Assembly: GCA_947476895.1 (NCBI GenBank)
Contig: CANJRX010000018.1
Location: forward strand, 1-43,788
From: Fidelibacterota bacterium
GTDB lineage: Bacteria > Pseudomonadota > Alphaproteobacteria > Rhodospirillales > Rhodospirillaceae
Direction of reading: 5' to 3'
Length of the DNA: 43,788 bases
Under the pieces are notes generated by a model. The model ran no database searches, was not told the origin of the DNA, and saw only the letters and a program-made list of their open reading frames with translations. Below, one piece after another: positions 25,322 to 34,791 of this stretch. Position numbers and translations under genes: made by a program. The first letter of the stretch is position 1, and every line of letters starts with the position of its first letter.

Positions 25322-25440
25322 CAACCTAGGATAACTTGTCGGGTTGGTGTTTCACATATATATTGGTCGGAGTCGAAACGGTCAGTCTTTAACACAGACT
25401 GAAGGCTTTCGATGAACAGACCGAGGCGTCATAACACCTT

Positions 25441-25824
25441 ATGCCGAAGACCATTTTGATCGTCGAAGACAATGAGTTGAACATGAAGTTGTTCAACGAC
25501 CTGCTGCAGGCGCACGGCTACAACACGCTGCAAGCCAAGGACGGACGGCTGGTCATTGAGATGACACGCAAGAACCGTCCCGATCTCATCCTCATGGATA
25601 TTCAGCTGCCGGAAATCTCGGGCCTTGAGATCACCAAGATGCTGAAGGCCGACGATGACCTTTGCAACATCCCCGTCGTTGCGGTGACCGCCTTTGCGAT
25701 GAAGGGCGACGAACAGAAAATCCGCAGCGGCGGTTGCGACGGCTACATCGCCAAACCGATTTCAGTCGCGAGCTTTCTGCAGACCGTTGCGAAGTTCTTA
25801 GAACCTCCGCAGGCCGCGCAGTAA
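25441..25824 (+). CDS. divK: Single-domain response regulator DivK
   Basis: 127 residues, one receiver domain with no output domain. Acidic pocket E9/D10, phospho-acceptor Asp53 (LMDIQLPE), Thr83 and Lys105 (AKPIS) are all in place. [17 protein letters not shown] and [20 protein letters not shown] match DivK closely. In Caulobacter and relatives DivK is phosphorylated by DivJ and dephosphorylated by PleC and controls CckA through DivL, thus CtrA and the cell cycle; these partners are not in the window. A hairpin CAGTCT/AGACTG lies within the 135-base upstream gap. A terminator shared with rpmG follows. Confidence 0.9.
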   Translation: MPKTILIVEDNELNMKLFNDLLQAHGYNTLQAKDGRLVIEMTRKNRPDLILMDIQLPEISGLEITKMLKADDDLCNIPVVAVTAFAMKGDEQKIRSGGCDGYIAKPISVASFLQTVAKFLEPPQAAQ

Positions 25825-25845
25825 CTGTCAGGAAAATCAGGCAAC

Positions 25846-25876
25846 AAAAAAGCCCACCGATGAAGGTGGGCTTTTT
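25846..25876. terminator. Bidirectional terminator between divK and rpmG
   Basis: AAAAAGCCCACC (25846-25857) and GGTGGGCTTTTT (25865-25876, arms allow a small loop) form a symmetrical stem with A/T tails, so it ends transcription in both directions, after divK on the plus strand and rpmG on the minus strand. Confidence 0.9.
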
Positions 25877-25897
25877 GATTCGCGAGAGAAGGCGATC

Positions 25898-26065
25898 CTA
25901 CTTGATCTTGCCTTCTTTGAATTCGACGTGCTTGCGCGCGACCGGGTCATACTTCTTCATGACCATCTTTTCAGTGATGTTGCGCGGGTTTTTGGTGGTC
26001 ACGTAGTAGTAGCCCGTGCCCGCCGTGCTTTCCAATTTGATCTGAATTGTGGCTGGCTTTGCCAT
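25898..26065 (-). CDS. rpmG: 50S ribosomal protein L33
   Basis: 55 residues, [18 protein letters not shown] at the start and VEFKEGKIK at the end, the whole length of bacterial L33, with the family stretch [10 protein letters not shown] and KMVMKKYDP. It has no zinc-binding cysteines, so this is the Cys-minus form. AGAGGGA precedes ATG 26065. A good promoter is seen 65 bases upstream (26130-26157), and the shared terminator follows the stop, so it can be its own transcription unit despite the genes upstream on the same strand. Confidence 0.95.
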   Translation of the reverse strand: MAKPATIQIKLESTAGTGYYYVTTKNPRNITEKMVMKKYDPVARKHVEFKEGKIK

Positions 26066-26129
26066 GACCGTATCCCTCTAAATTCTTGCTGGGCGGCGAC
26101 CGAAGAGGCTGCCTGCCAATGAGCGGCGC

Positions 26130-26157
26130 ACAATACACTGCCCGAAATGGGTGTCAA
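26130..26157 (-). promoter_or_regulatory. Sigma-70-type promoter of rpmG
   Basis: Read on the minus strand: TTGACA (26157-26152), 16 bases, TATTGT (26135-26130). The -35 is a perfect consensus and the -10 close to it. Transcription would begin about 58 bases before the rpmG start codon. Confidence 0.65.
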
Positions 26158-26188
26158 GCATCGGGATTGGCAGTAAAATGCAGCCAGA

Positions 26189-27796
26189 TCAAGGTGTTAT
26201 GGCCAATTGCGGGGCGGTGTCAGGCATCGCTAGGGCCATCAGGGCGGGATCAACCACGATCCGCCGCGCCACATCCAGGTCTAAGGTCCGGCCAGGAAGG
26301 TCTTCAGCTGGGCAGGCGGCGCGCAAGGCGGCATGGGCTGCCGGGTCGTCCTTAGGCGACTGCCATTGGCGTTCGAGGGCCGCTGGCAACCGTCCGCCCG
26401 CGAAACTTGGGTTGATCATAGCGGCGAGCGAAGACTCTTCGCCGGCAAGGCAGATGTGCGGCAAAAGGCCGAGACCGTTCAAGGATACGCCGTTAGCGGT
26501 GACGACATGCGCCCAGGTCAGCGTGAGTTCACCGCCGTTGGGTAAACGCCGGATGGTCTGCACCGAGCCCTTGCCCCAGGTCACGGTGCCCACCACAGCC
26601 GCGCGGTGATTATCCTGCAAGGCTGCCACGACGATTTCGGTCGCCGAGGCCGACTTGCCGTCGATGATCGCAACCATTGGAGCGCCTTCGGCGATATCGC
26701 CTAAGCGTGCGGCATAGAATTGATTGGCGCCGGGATGACGGCCATACAAATTCGCGATGGTGCCTTCGTCCAAAAACAGATCGGCGACATCGACGGCCTG
26801 ATCGAGCAGGCCGCCCGGATCGCCGCGCATATCGAGCACAATGCCTTTCAGCTTTGCGCCGTTCTGTTCGCGCGCGGTTGTCACGGCGCGTTCGACGGCT
26901 AAAGCTGTGCGTTGATTAAAGCTGGTGATACCCAGTTCCAAAATACCGTCGCGCAGCGTGCTGGTAACGGTATCCGGTACAATCAGGTCGAGCGCTGCCG
27001 TGACCGTGAAAGGCTCCCGGACTTTAGGCCGCTGGGCCGTGAGTGTCACAACCGCACCAAGCACACCATCCAAGCGGCGGCGCACATCGTTCAGCGATTG
27101 ATTGGCCAAGGGCACGCCGTTCGCGTGGGTAATGACGTCGTCAATTTTCAATCCGGCCTGTTCAGCTGGACCGTCTGCGATGACGGCTTTGATGAGCGCA
27201 CCGTCATGTACCATTTCCACGCGCGCACCGAGGCCGATCACGCCATTGCGCACCAGCCTATTGCGGGCGGCGTCCTGGCGGCTTGCGTAGCGGGAAAAAG
27301 GATCGAGCGCCGTCAACGCATTTTTGAAGACCGCTTGATACAGCATCTCGTCGGTGGCGTTTCTGACTTTTGCGGAAACTCTACGTGCGACGACAAGTGC
27401 CCGGATGGTGGTGGAACTCCAGGCCGCGACATTGTTTTCAGGTGTCTTGCCTAAATCGCTGACCGGCCGGTCCCTGATCACAAGAAATATATGGCCGTCG
27501 ATGGCATCAACGCGCAAAGCGGGATCGAGCGTGCCGATGCCGCTCATGGCCGCGATGAACAATTTGTCCAGCGCCGGCTCTTCGAAGGCGCGCTCTTTGA
27601 TTTCATCGAAGCCGCGCACGAACACAGCATTCATGACGTTGACGTCGAGACCGTCAACCATGACGCGGCGAACGCGCGGGGTGAATTCGGTGTTTGGCGA
27701 CAAGGCAGCGCAGCCGCTGAAAGTAACGGCCAAGGCCGCTACTGCGACGTATCTGAACCAGGTGAAACTTCTATCTCGTGAAAGCTTCGTGTTCAT
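26189..27796 (-). CDS. S41 family C-terminal-processing peptidase, lipoprotein
   Basis: 535 residues. The N-terminus is a lipoprotein signal (VAVAALAVTFSGC, lipid on Cys29), so the enzyme is probably tethered in the periplasm. A PDZ domain spans about 185-260 (IGLGARVEMV, DGPAEQAGLKIDDVI), then the S41 protease core with LDMRGDPGGLL (321-331), catalytic Ser384 in GKSASATEI and Lys409 in WGKGSVQT; the 25-residue spacing matches tail-specific proteases. These cut unfolded or tagged periplasmic proteins. The start overlaps the rnr stop by four bases. A C-terminal ~100-residue tail past the core is not recognised. Confidence 0.85.
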   Translation of the reverse strand: MNTKLSRDRSFTWFRYVAVAALAVTFSGCAALSPNTEFTPRVRRVMVDGLDVNVMNAVFVRGFDEIKERAFEEPALDKLFIAAMSGIGTLDPALRVDAIDGHIFLVIRDRPVSDLGKTPENNVAAWSSTTIRALVVARRVSAKVRNATDEMLYQAVFKNALTALDPFSRYASRQDAARNRLVRNGVIGLGARVEMVHDGALIKAVIADGPAEQAGLKIDDVITHANGVPLANQSLNDVRRRLDGVLGAVVTLTAQRPKVREPFTVTAALDLIVPDTVTSTLRDGILELGITSFNQRTALAVERAVTTAREQNGAKLKGIVLDMRGDPGGLLDQAVDVADLFLDEGTIANLYGRHPGANQFYAARLGDIAEGAPMVAIIDGKSASATEIVVAALQDNHRAAVVGTVTWGKGSVQTIRRLPNGGELTLTWAHVVTANGVSLNGLGLLPHICLAGEESSLAAMINPSFAGGRLPAALERQWQSPKDDPAAHAALRAACPAEDLPGRTLDLDVARRIVVDPALMALAMPDTAPQLAITP

Positions 27797-30141
27797 CGCC
27801 TACGACGTACTGGCTTTTTCGGCCCGTGACGCATATCGCGTCTTGGCGCCTCCCGTCTGGGGGACAGTTCCTCCCGTTCCCCAGATTCTACCTTGCCAGC
27901 GTATTCGAATACGATGCTTCCCGCTACCTCGTCGGTTTCCATGACTTTGACATCGATGACATCACCAATCCGGAGCTGCATGCCACGGCGGCGGCCAACC
28001 ACGCGGTGGCCACGTTCGTCCAGGTCATAGAAGTCCTGGGGCAGGTTGCGCATAGGCAGGATGCCGTCGGCCCCGGTCTCACTCAAGTTCACGAACACGC
28101 CAAAGCGGCTTACCCCGCTGATCCGGCCACGGAAAATGGCGCCGATCCTGTCTGACAGGTAAGCAGCGGTGAAGCGATCCACGGTCTGGCGTTCGGCCAA
28201 TGAGGCGCGGCGCTCGGTCATGGAGATGTATTCGCACATATCAACCAGGTCCGGGTCATGCTTCGGATTCCAGCCGCCTTCGCCAAGTTTGTTGGCGGCG
28301 ATCAGCGCGCGGTGCACCAGCAAGTCGGAGTAACGGCGGATCGGCGACGTGAAGTGCACGTATTTTTTCAAGCCCAAGCCGAAGTGGCCGAGGTTCTCGG
28401 GGCTGTAAACCGCCTGCGCTTGCGTGCGGAGCACCAGCATGTTGACCATGTGCTCGTGCGGTCCGCCGCGCACTTGCCCGAGCATGCGGTTGAAGTCGGC
28501 CGGTTTCGCTTCACCGGGACTGGGGAATTTCAGATCGAGTGTCTGCAACGCTTCGCGCAAACCGATGATGCGTTCTGGATCCGGCTTGTCGTGCACGCGG
28601 TAGACCGCAGGGTATGCCGAGCTGGCCAAAGTTTCCGCCGCCGCCACGTTGGCCGCGATCATGAATTCTTCGATCAGTTTGTGGCTGTCGTAACGTGCGC
28701 GCGGTTCGACGCGGACTATATTTCCTTCGCCGTCCATGATGATCTTGCGTTCAATCAAGTCCAGTTCCAGCGTGCCACGTTTGCCGCGGGCATCGTCGAG
28801 GGCTGCATAAGCGCCGTAAAGCGGCTTGATGACGGTGTCCATCAATGGACCGGTCACCGCGTCTGGCGTGCCGTCGCGTGCGGCTTGGACTTGCGTGTAC
28901 GTCAGGCGCGCTTGCGAGCGCATCAACCCGCGAATGATTTTGTGCCGGAGCACCTTGCCCTTGCCATCGATCCACATGTGGGCGGCGAGCACAGGTCGGT
29001 CTTCGTGCGGTTTCAGCGAACACCAGCCGTTGGAAAGCTCTTCCGGCAGCATGGGCACGACACGGTCGGGCAAGTAAACCGAGTTGCCGCGTGTGTAAGC
29101 ATCACGGTCCAGGTCATCGCCCGCGCGCACGTACCAGGCGACATCGGCGATGGCGACCAACAGGTGCCAGCCGCCAACGTTGTTGGGATCGGTGTCGGGT
29201 TCGGCAAATACGGCGTCATCAAAGTCGCGCGCGTCTTCACCGTCGATCGTCACGAGCGGGATCTGGCGCAGATCAACGCGGTCGCTCAGGGTTGCCGCCT
29301 TCGCGTCGGCGGCTTGCGCCAGCGCCTTCGCGCTGAATTGATCGGGGATGCCTTGAGCGTGAATGGCGATGAGGCTTAAGTTCTTGCGCGAGTCCATGGC
29401 GCCGAAGCGCTCGGTGATGCGTGCTTTCTGTGGCCCGTAATTAGGAACGTCGAAAACTTCCACGGCCACAAGGTCGCCGGATTTTGCCGTGCCCACGTCG
29501 CCGCGCGCGATCACCACTTCATGGCGGTATTTTTTGTCGACCGGCCGCAAGCGCCCGTGCGTGCCGTCGAACTCGTACACGCCCAGCAAGCGTTGCGGTG
29601 CAGCGGCAACTTTCTTGATGGGGCGCGCTTCGTAGGTGTCGTCGCCGGCAGGCAGAATTTTTGCCAACACGCGGTCGCCGACGCCGACGGTCAGCGGCTT
29701 GAATTTGCCCTTGCCGCGCGGTCCGCCGCGCACTTTCGGCTGCACGACGATGATTGTGGGAGGTTTGGCATCGGACTCCCACTTCACCGGTTTGGCGAAG
29801 AGGTCGCCGTCTCGATCCGCATGAGTGATTTCGATAACGTCGACGGGTGGCAACGCGCCAATCTCGCCGAAGCGGCGTTTTTCGCCGCGCTCGACGCCGT
29901 CATCTGTGTTGAGGGTTTTCAGAAGCGCCTTGAGGCCGATTTTGGCCGCGCCGCGAATGTTGAAGCGGTGGGCGATTTCGCGCTTGCCGACTTGGGTCTT
30001 GGAATCACGAATAAACGCAAGGATCTCTTCCTTGCTGGGAAGTGTCATATCTGTAGATGTACTTTTCGAATGAGGGTTAGACCGCGCAGGCGGGCGAGCG
30101 TTTTGCTTGCCGCCGCGCGGTTTGTGAGGAGGACGGCTCAA
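27793..30141 (-). CDS. rnr: Ribonuclease R
   Basis: 782 residues from TTG 30141; an ATG at residue 32 is an alternative and the first ~30 residues are basic low-complexity. RNase R degrades structured RNA 3'-5'. N-terminal winged helix (about 35-95), two cold-shock domains, then the RNB catalytic domain with TIDGEDARDFDDAV (298-311), whose aspartates bind the Mg2+ ions, and SPIRRYSDLLVHRAL. The S1 domain follows near 645-730, and a Lys/Arg-rich tail ends the protein, as in RNase R and not RNase II. It begins three bases after topA and overlaps the protease gene. Confidence 0.93.
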   Translation of the reverse strand: MSRPPHKPRGGKQNARPPARSNPHSKSTSTDMTLPSKEEILAFIRDSKTQVGKREIAHRFNIRGAAKIGLKALLKTLNTDDGVERGEKRRFGEIGALPPVDVIEITHADRDGDLFAKPVKWESDAKPPTIIVVQPKVRGGPRGKGKFKPLTVGVGDRVLAKILPAGDDTYEARPIKKVAAAPQRLLGVYEFDGTHGRLRPVDKKYRHEVVIARGDVGTAKSGDLVAVEVFDVPNYGPQKARITERFGAMDSRKNLSLIAIHAQGIPDQFSAKALAQAADAKAATLSDRVDLRQIPLVTIDGEDARDFDDAVFAEPDTDPNNVGGWHLLVAIADVAWYVRAGDDLDRDAYTRGNSVYLPDRVVPMLPEELSNGWCSLKPHEDRPVLAAHMWIDGKGKVLRHKIIRGLMRSQARLTYTQVQAARDGTPDAVTGPLMDTVIKPLYGAYAALDDARGKRGTLELDLIERKIIMDGEGNIVRVEPRARYDSHKLIEEFMIAANVAAAETLASSAYPAVYRVHDKPDPERIIGLREALQTLDLKFPSPGEAKPADFNRMLGQVRGGPHEHMVNMLVLRTQAQAVYSPENLGHFGLGLKKYVHFTSPIRRYSDLLVHRALIAANKLGEGGWNPKHDPDLVDMCEYISMTERRASLAERQTVDRFTAAYLSDRIGAIFRGRISGVSRFGVFVNLSETGADGILPMRNLPQDFYDLDERGHRVVGRRRGMQLRIGDVIDVKVMETDEVAGSIVFEYAGKVESGEREELSPRREAPRRDMRHGPKKPVRRRR

Positions 30142-30144
30142 CCG

Positions 30145-32904
30145 TTATTCCGCCGCTTTACGAGCCGTGGCTCGTCCTTTGGCAGACTTAGGCGCAGCCT
30201 TTTTTGTGGCTTTCGCGGCCTTCGCCGCTTTTGCAATGGGAGCGCCGGCTTTGGCGATTTTGCTCTTGGGCGCTTTCACGCCCGCGCCTCCCTTGGCGGC
30301 TTTGGCCATAAGCAGGGCCACAGCAGAGTCTACGCTGACAGTTGAAGCATCCATGTCCTTGGGTAATGTCGCACGGATCTGGCCGTGCTGTACATAGGCG
30401 CCGAAACGGCCTGACCGCAATGTAATCGCTTTGCCGTCTTCGGGATGACTGCCGATGTTCTTGGCGCCAACGCCGGCGCCGCGTTTGGCCGCGCGCTCTG
30501 CGCCTTCGGCCAAGACGATGACGGCGCGGTTCAAACCGATTTCCAGAACATCGTCGTCCTTGGGCAGAGATTGATAACGTGAGCCGACTTTCAGGTAAGG
30601 CCCGAAGCGGCCGATGCCGGCCAGGATCATCTCGCCCGATTCCGGTTCAGCTCCGACTTCACGCGGCAGCGACAACAGCTTCAAGGCGCGTTCAAGATCA
30701 ACGTCGTTGATGCTGGTGCCTTTTGGCAGCGACGCGCGCTTGGGCTTATCCTTGGGCGCGACTTTCTTTTTGCGCTTCTTTTTGCCGTCGGCAGGCACTT
30801 CTTCCGCGACCACAGGTGCGGGTGCCGGAGCCGGCAGTACTTCTTCGCCGCCCAATTGCACGTAAGGACCGTAGGGGCCAACACGCAGTGTGATCTTGAG
30901 ACCCGTCTTGGGATCGAGGCCCAGTTCCTTCGGGCCATCCAGCACCTGACCTTCGCCAGGTTCGGGTGCGCCGAGCGGACGGGTGTAGCGGCATTCAGGA
31001 TATTTGCTGCAGCCGATGAAGGCGCCGAACTTGCCGAACTTGAGGCCGATACGGCCGTCAGCGCAGGCGGGGCACTTGCGCGGATTGGTGCCTTCCACTT
31101 TGACAGGGAACAAGTGCGGCTCGAGCAAAGCGTCCAGCGCATCAATCACGGCGGTGCGCGTTAGATCTTTGGTGCCGTCGATGGCGACAATGAAATCGCG
31201 CCAGAAGTCGGCCAACACTTTCTTCCAATCCAGATTGCCGCTGGAGATTTCGTCCAGCTGGTTTTCCAGATCGGCGGTGAAATTGTATTCGACATAACGG
31301 CCGAAGAAGCTTTCCAGGAAGGCGATGACGACGCGGCCGCGGTCTTCGGGAATGAAACGGCGGTTGTCCATGCGGACGTATTTGCGGTCCTGCAGCACTT
31401 GAATGATCGAGGCATAGGTCGAAGGACGGCCGATGCCTTTTTCTTCCAGTGATTTTACAAGGCTCGCTTCCGAGAAGCGCGGCGGCGGCTGGGTGAAATG
31501 CTGTTCGGGCGTGACGGTTCCAACACTGAGCGCCTGGCCTTCGGTCATGGCCGGCAGCAGGTTACCCATGGCATCTTCATCGGGCGCTTCGTCGGCGGCG
31601 GCCTGGGTCGTGGTGGTGTCGTCGTAAACTTCCAGATAGCCTTTGAACACGATGGTCGAGCCGCTAGAACGCAACTGCGTCTGCTGGTCGGCCGTCGATG
31701 AAATCACCGAGACTTGATCGACCACGGCAGATTCCATCTGGCTCGCCATGGTGCGCTTCCAGACCAACTCGTAGAGCTTCAGCTGGTCGGGCGTGAGGTA
31801 GCGGGCAACGCTATCCGGCGTGCGGTTTGCATCGGTCGGGCGGATAGCTTCGTGCGCTTCTTGGGCGTTCTTGGCTTTGCTTTTATAGACGCGCGGGGCT
31901 TCGGGCACGAACTTCGCGCCGTAGCGTTCGCCGATCAACTGACGCACGGATTTGATGGCATCGCCATCCATCTGCACGCCGTCGGTACGCATATAAGTAA
32001 TGAGGCCGACCGTTTCGCCGCCGATCTCGAAGCCTTCATAAAGCTTCTGGGCGATGTCCATGGTCTGACGCGCCGAGAAGTAAAGCCGGCGCGAAGCATC
32101 CTGCTGCAAGGTCGAGGTGGTGAACGGCGCGTAAGGGCGGCGGTGTTTGGTTTTCTTCTCGATGGCTGTGACGGTGAACTTGCCGCCCCGCACCGCAACG
32201 GCGGCGCGTTCGGCGATTTCGCCATTGGCCAGATCAAACTTGTCGAGCTTCTTACCTTCGAAGTGGGTGAGGCGGGCCGCGAACTTCTCGGCCTTGGCCG
32301 TGTTCATATCCGTGCCGACGGTCCAGTATTCTTCGGCTTTGAACTTCTCAATTTCCAGTTCGCGTTCGCAGATCAGGCGCAAAGCGACCGACTGCACACG
32401 GCCCGCAGACTTGCTGCCGGGTAATTTGCGCCACAGCACGGGTGACAGCGTGAAACCCACCAAGTAATCAAGTGCGCGGCGCGCCAAATAGGCATCGACC
32501 AGCTGCTGATCTACGTCGCGCGGATGCTGCATGGCTTCAAGCACGGCGTTCTTGGTGATGGCGTTAAAGGTGACGCGCTTGACCGACATGCTGGCGGTGA
32601 TGGCCTTGCGGCGGGTCAGCTCGTCCTGGACGTGCCAGGAGATGGCTTCGCCCTCGCGGTCCGGATCGGTTGCGAGAATGACGCCTTCGGAGCCTTTGAC
32701 GGCATCGATGATTTCTTTGATGTGCTTTTGCGATCCGGCGTCGACTTCCCAATCCATGGCGAAGTCTTCATCGGGACGGACCGAGCCGTCTTTGGGCGGC
32801 AAGTCGCGGATGTGGCCGTAGGACGCCAGTACCTTGAAACCATCCCCAAGATACTTGTTGATGGTCTTGGCTTTGGCCGGGGATTCGACGATCACGACCT
32901 TCAT
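30145..32904 (-). CDS. topA: DNA topoisomerase I
   Basis: 919 residues from ATG 32904 (MKVVIVESPAKAKTI), with AGGTGG upstream; a 19-codon upstream extension is unlikely. Type IA topoisomerase that relaxes negative supercoils. Toprim domain 1-~130 (E7; ATDPDREGEAISWH), active-site Tyr304 in GLITYMRTDG, and SAGRVQSVALRLI near 167. One zinc-ribbon (KCPACADGRIGLKFGKFGAF...C...C) follows, then three Gly-rich C-terminal repeats (GRFGPYLKVG type) and a Lys/Ala-rich tail, a domain plan usual in Alphaproteobacteria. It lies 113 bases after dprA. Confidence 0.95.
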   Translation of the reverse strand: MKVVIVESPAKAKTINKYLGDGFKVLASYGHIRDLPPKDGSVRPDEDFAMDWEVDAGSQKHIKEIIDAVKGSEGVILATDPDREGEAISWHVQDELTRRKAITASMSVKRVTFNAITKNAVLEAMQHPRDVDQQLVDAYLARRALDYLVGFTLSPVLWRKLPGSKSAGRVQSVALRLICERELEIEKFKAEEYWTVGTDMNTAKAEKFAARLTHFEGKKLDKFDLANGEIAERAAVAVRGGKFTVTAIEKKTKHRRPYAPFTTSTLQQDASRRLYFSARQTMDIAQKLYEGFEIGGETVGLITYMRTDGVQMDGDAIKSVRQLIGERYGAKFVPEAPRVYKSKAKNAQEAHEAIRPTDANRTPDSVARYLTPDQLKLYELVWKRTMASQMESAVVDQVSVISSTADQQTQLRSSGSTIVFKGYLEVYDDTTTTQAAADEAPDEDAMGNLLPAMTEGQALSVGTVTPEQHFTQPPPRFSEASLVKSLEEKGIGRPSTYASIIQVLQDRKYVRMDNRRFIPEDRGRVVIAFLESFFGRYVEYNFTADLENQLDEISSGNLDWKKVLADFWRDFIVAIDGTKDLTRTAVIDALDALLEPHLFPVKVEGTNPRKCPACADGRIGLKFGKFGAFIGCSKYPECRYTRPLGAPEPGEGQVLDGPKELGLDPKTGLKITLRVGPYGPYVQLGGEEVLPAPAPAPVVAEEVPADGKKKRKKKVAPKDKPKRASLPKGTSINDVDLERALKLLSLPREVGAEPESGEMILAGIGRFGPYLKVGSRYQSLPKDDDVLEIGLNRAVIVLAEGAERAAKRGAGVGAKNIGSHPEDGKAITLRSGRFGAYVQHGQIRATLPKDMDASTVSVDSAVALLMAKAAKGGAGVKAPKSKIAKAGAPIAKAAKAAKATKKAAPKSAKGRATARKAAE

Positions 32905-33017
32905 ATTACGTCCACCTTTAAGTCCATTTCGCGCGCCTTTACCCCGGCGGCAGAGCCGCATTTGGGGGCTTCCATGGCGTGTGAATTCTGGCGTTTAGCG
33001 CCGAAAAGTTAAAAAAT

Positions 33018-34145
33018 TCAAACCGTTCCGACTAACGCTACGCGGTTGCCGGGCAACCTCTCCAACCGTCCGGCCAGCTCGAGTTCGAGCAATATCGTGG
33101 CCAAAACAGCGGCTGACACTTGGCACTGCCTTATAAGTTCGTCAACAGGAGCAGGGGTGGACCCCAGGGCAGCCTCGATCCTGTGGCGGAGGGCGGACGT
33201 GTCATTTTCACTAATATTATCAATGGCTTGTGGAGGGCTATTTTTGGCCTCAGAAAAAATCTTTGGGATTACACTCAAAGATTGTAATTCACTCAAAATA
33301 TCGTCCGCAGACTGCACCAAGGTGGCGCCTTCCCGAATCAAGCCATTTGGACCGTGGGCGCGCGGATCCAAAGGCGATCCTGGCACCGCAAAAACATCGC
33401 GGCCCTGCTCGGCAGCGAAGCGGGCGGTGATCAAGGAACCAGACCGGGGCGTGGCTTCCACCACCACAACACCGCGGCTCGCACCCGAGATAATCCGGTT
33501 CCGGCGCGGGAAAAACGCGGCCTGTGGTTCGGTGCCCGGCGGCATTTCCGAAATCACCGCGCCGGTCGCGGCGATGCGTTCATAAAGGTCGCGGTGTTCG
33601 GGCGGATAGATCACGTCTACGCCGCCCGCCAGCACGGCGACGGTCGTGCCATGCATCAATGCACCTTCATGGGCCGCGCCATCGATGCCGCGCGCCATGC
33701 CCGAGATGATGCCGTAACCGGCCTTGGCCAGATCCATGGCCAACATCTTCGCGAACTTACGCCCGTTCACCGTAGCATTGCGTGCGCCGACGATGGCGAT
33801 GAGCGGTGCCGATAGCGTTTCAACGCGGCCTTTGACGATGAGCAGTGGCGGTGCGTCGTCCAGCGCGGCGAGGGGCTGCGGATAATGTGCGTCGGTGTAG
33901 CGCACGTATTGAAAGCCGAGCTTCGTCGCGGCGGCGAATTCCTGCTCGGCGACGGCGGGCATTGGAATATCTGCGCGCGATTGCCGTCCGCCCCAACTGG
34001 CTTGATGGGCGATGACCTCGTCAGCCGCGCCGAAGCGGTGCATCAATTGCCGGAATGTTTTCGCACCAATGCCGGGGCTGCGCGCAAGCCTGATCCAGTC
34101 GATAAGTTCAGCGTAAGAGAGATCAGCCTTCGACAAACCTGCCAT
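33018..34145 (-). CDS. dprA: DNA processing protein DprA
   Basis: 375 residues from ATG 34145, 10 bases after plsY with GAAGGAT upstream; a 60-codon longer frame would overlap plsY. DprA loads RecA on incoming single-stranded DNA in transformation. N-terminal SAM-like segment (WIRLARSPGIGAKTFRQLM), then the Rossmann core with IAIVGARNATVNGR, SGMARGIDGAAHEGAL, GGVDVIYPPEHRDLY, FPRRNRIISG and GSLITARFAAEQGRDVFAVPG, and a C-terminal winged-helix domain (about 320-375, LRHRIEAALG). All core motifs are present. No competence genes are nearby. Confidence 0.93.
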   Translation of the reverse strand: MAGLSKADLSYAELIDWIRLARSPGIGAKTFRQLMHRFGAADEVIAHQASWGGRQSRADIPMPAVAEQEFAAATKLGFQYVRYTDAHYPQPLAALDDAPPLLIVKGRVETLSAPLIAIVGARNATVNGRKFAKMLAMDLAKAGYGIISGMARGIDGAAHEGALMHGTTVAVLAGGVDVIYPPEHRDLYERIAATGAVISEMPPGTEPQAAFFPRRNRIISGASRGVVVVEATPRSGSLITARFAAEQGRDVFAVPGSPLDPRAHGPNGLIREGATLVQSADDILSELQSLSVIPKIFSEAKNSPPQAIDNISENDTSALRHRIEAALGSTPAPVDELIRQCQVSAAVLATILLELELAGRLERLPGNRVALVGTV

Positions 34146-34155
34146 GGCTGATCCT

Positions 34156-34785
34156 TCAGGTTGGCGTGCTGGGTGCGGACTTCGCACCGATGCGCGGCTC
34201 TTCGCCTTTGAGAAGGCGACGGATGTTGGCCGCGTGCCTGATCCAGCCAAGCGCAGCCAAAGCGGCGAAGGCGGCGGCTTCTTCGAAGCGTCCGGTGAGA
34301 AAAGCATAAAGCGGCGCGAGGCCAAGCCCCACCAATGCGGCCAATGATGAGATGCGGAAGATTGCAGCGACGGCGGCCCAGGTCAGGCAAGCCATGATGC
34401 CAACAATGGGTGCCGCTGCAAGCATGAGGCCGAACGTCGTGGCAACACCTTTGCCACCTTTGAATTTCAGCCATACGGGAAAGTTATGGCCTACGACTGC
34501 GGCAGCGCCGGTGACGAGCGCGAGTAACGTGGCATCGTTAAATAATGCCTTCACCAGCAATACAGCGATGGCACCTTTGCCGCCGTCGAGCAGAAGTGTC
34601 GCGAGCGCGAGGCCTTTATTACCTGTGCGCAGTACATTGGTTGCACCGATATTGCCCGAACCAATGGTGCGGATGTCGCCGAGACCGGCAAAACGCGTGA
34701 GAACGAGGCCGAACGGAATAGAGCCCAGCAGATATCCGGCGGCGACACCTGCGCCGTAAACCCACGGGGCGAAATCGGCTTCCAT
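34156..34785 (-). CDS. plsY: Glycerol-3-phosphate acyltransferase PlsY
   Basis: 209 residues with five membrane helices. PlsY uses acyl phosphate to acylate glycerol 3-phosphate, the first step of phospholipid synthesis. Family motifs: GYLLGSIPFGLVLTR (18-32), GSGNIGATNVLRTGNKGLA (43-61), and GHNFPVWLKFKGGKGVATTFG near 99-119. A polar cytoplasmic tail, RLLKGEEPRIG, ends it. It starts six bases after the pyrC-like gene and is followed by dprA ten bases on; this order is shared by many Alphaproteobacteria. Confidence 0.94.
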   Translation of the reverse strand: MEADFAPWVYGAGVAAGYLLGSIPFGLVLTRFAGLGDIRTIGSGNIGATNVLRTGNKGLALATLLLDGGKGAIAVLLVKALFNDATLLALVTGAAAVVGHNFPVWLKFKGGKGVATTFGLMLAAAPIVGIMACLTWAAVAAIFRISSLAALVGLGLAPLYAFLTGRFEEAAAFAALAALGWIRHAANIRRLLKGEEPRIGAKSAPSTPT

Positions 34786-34791
34786 GAAAAG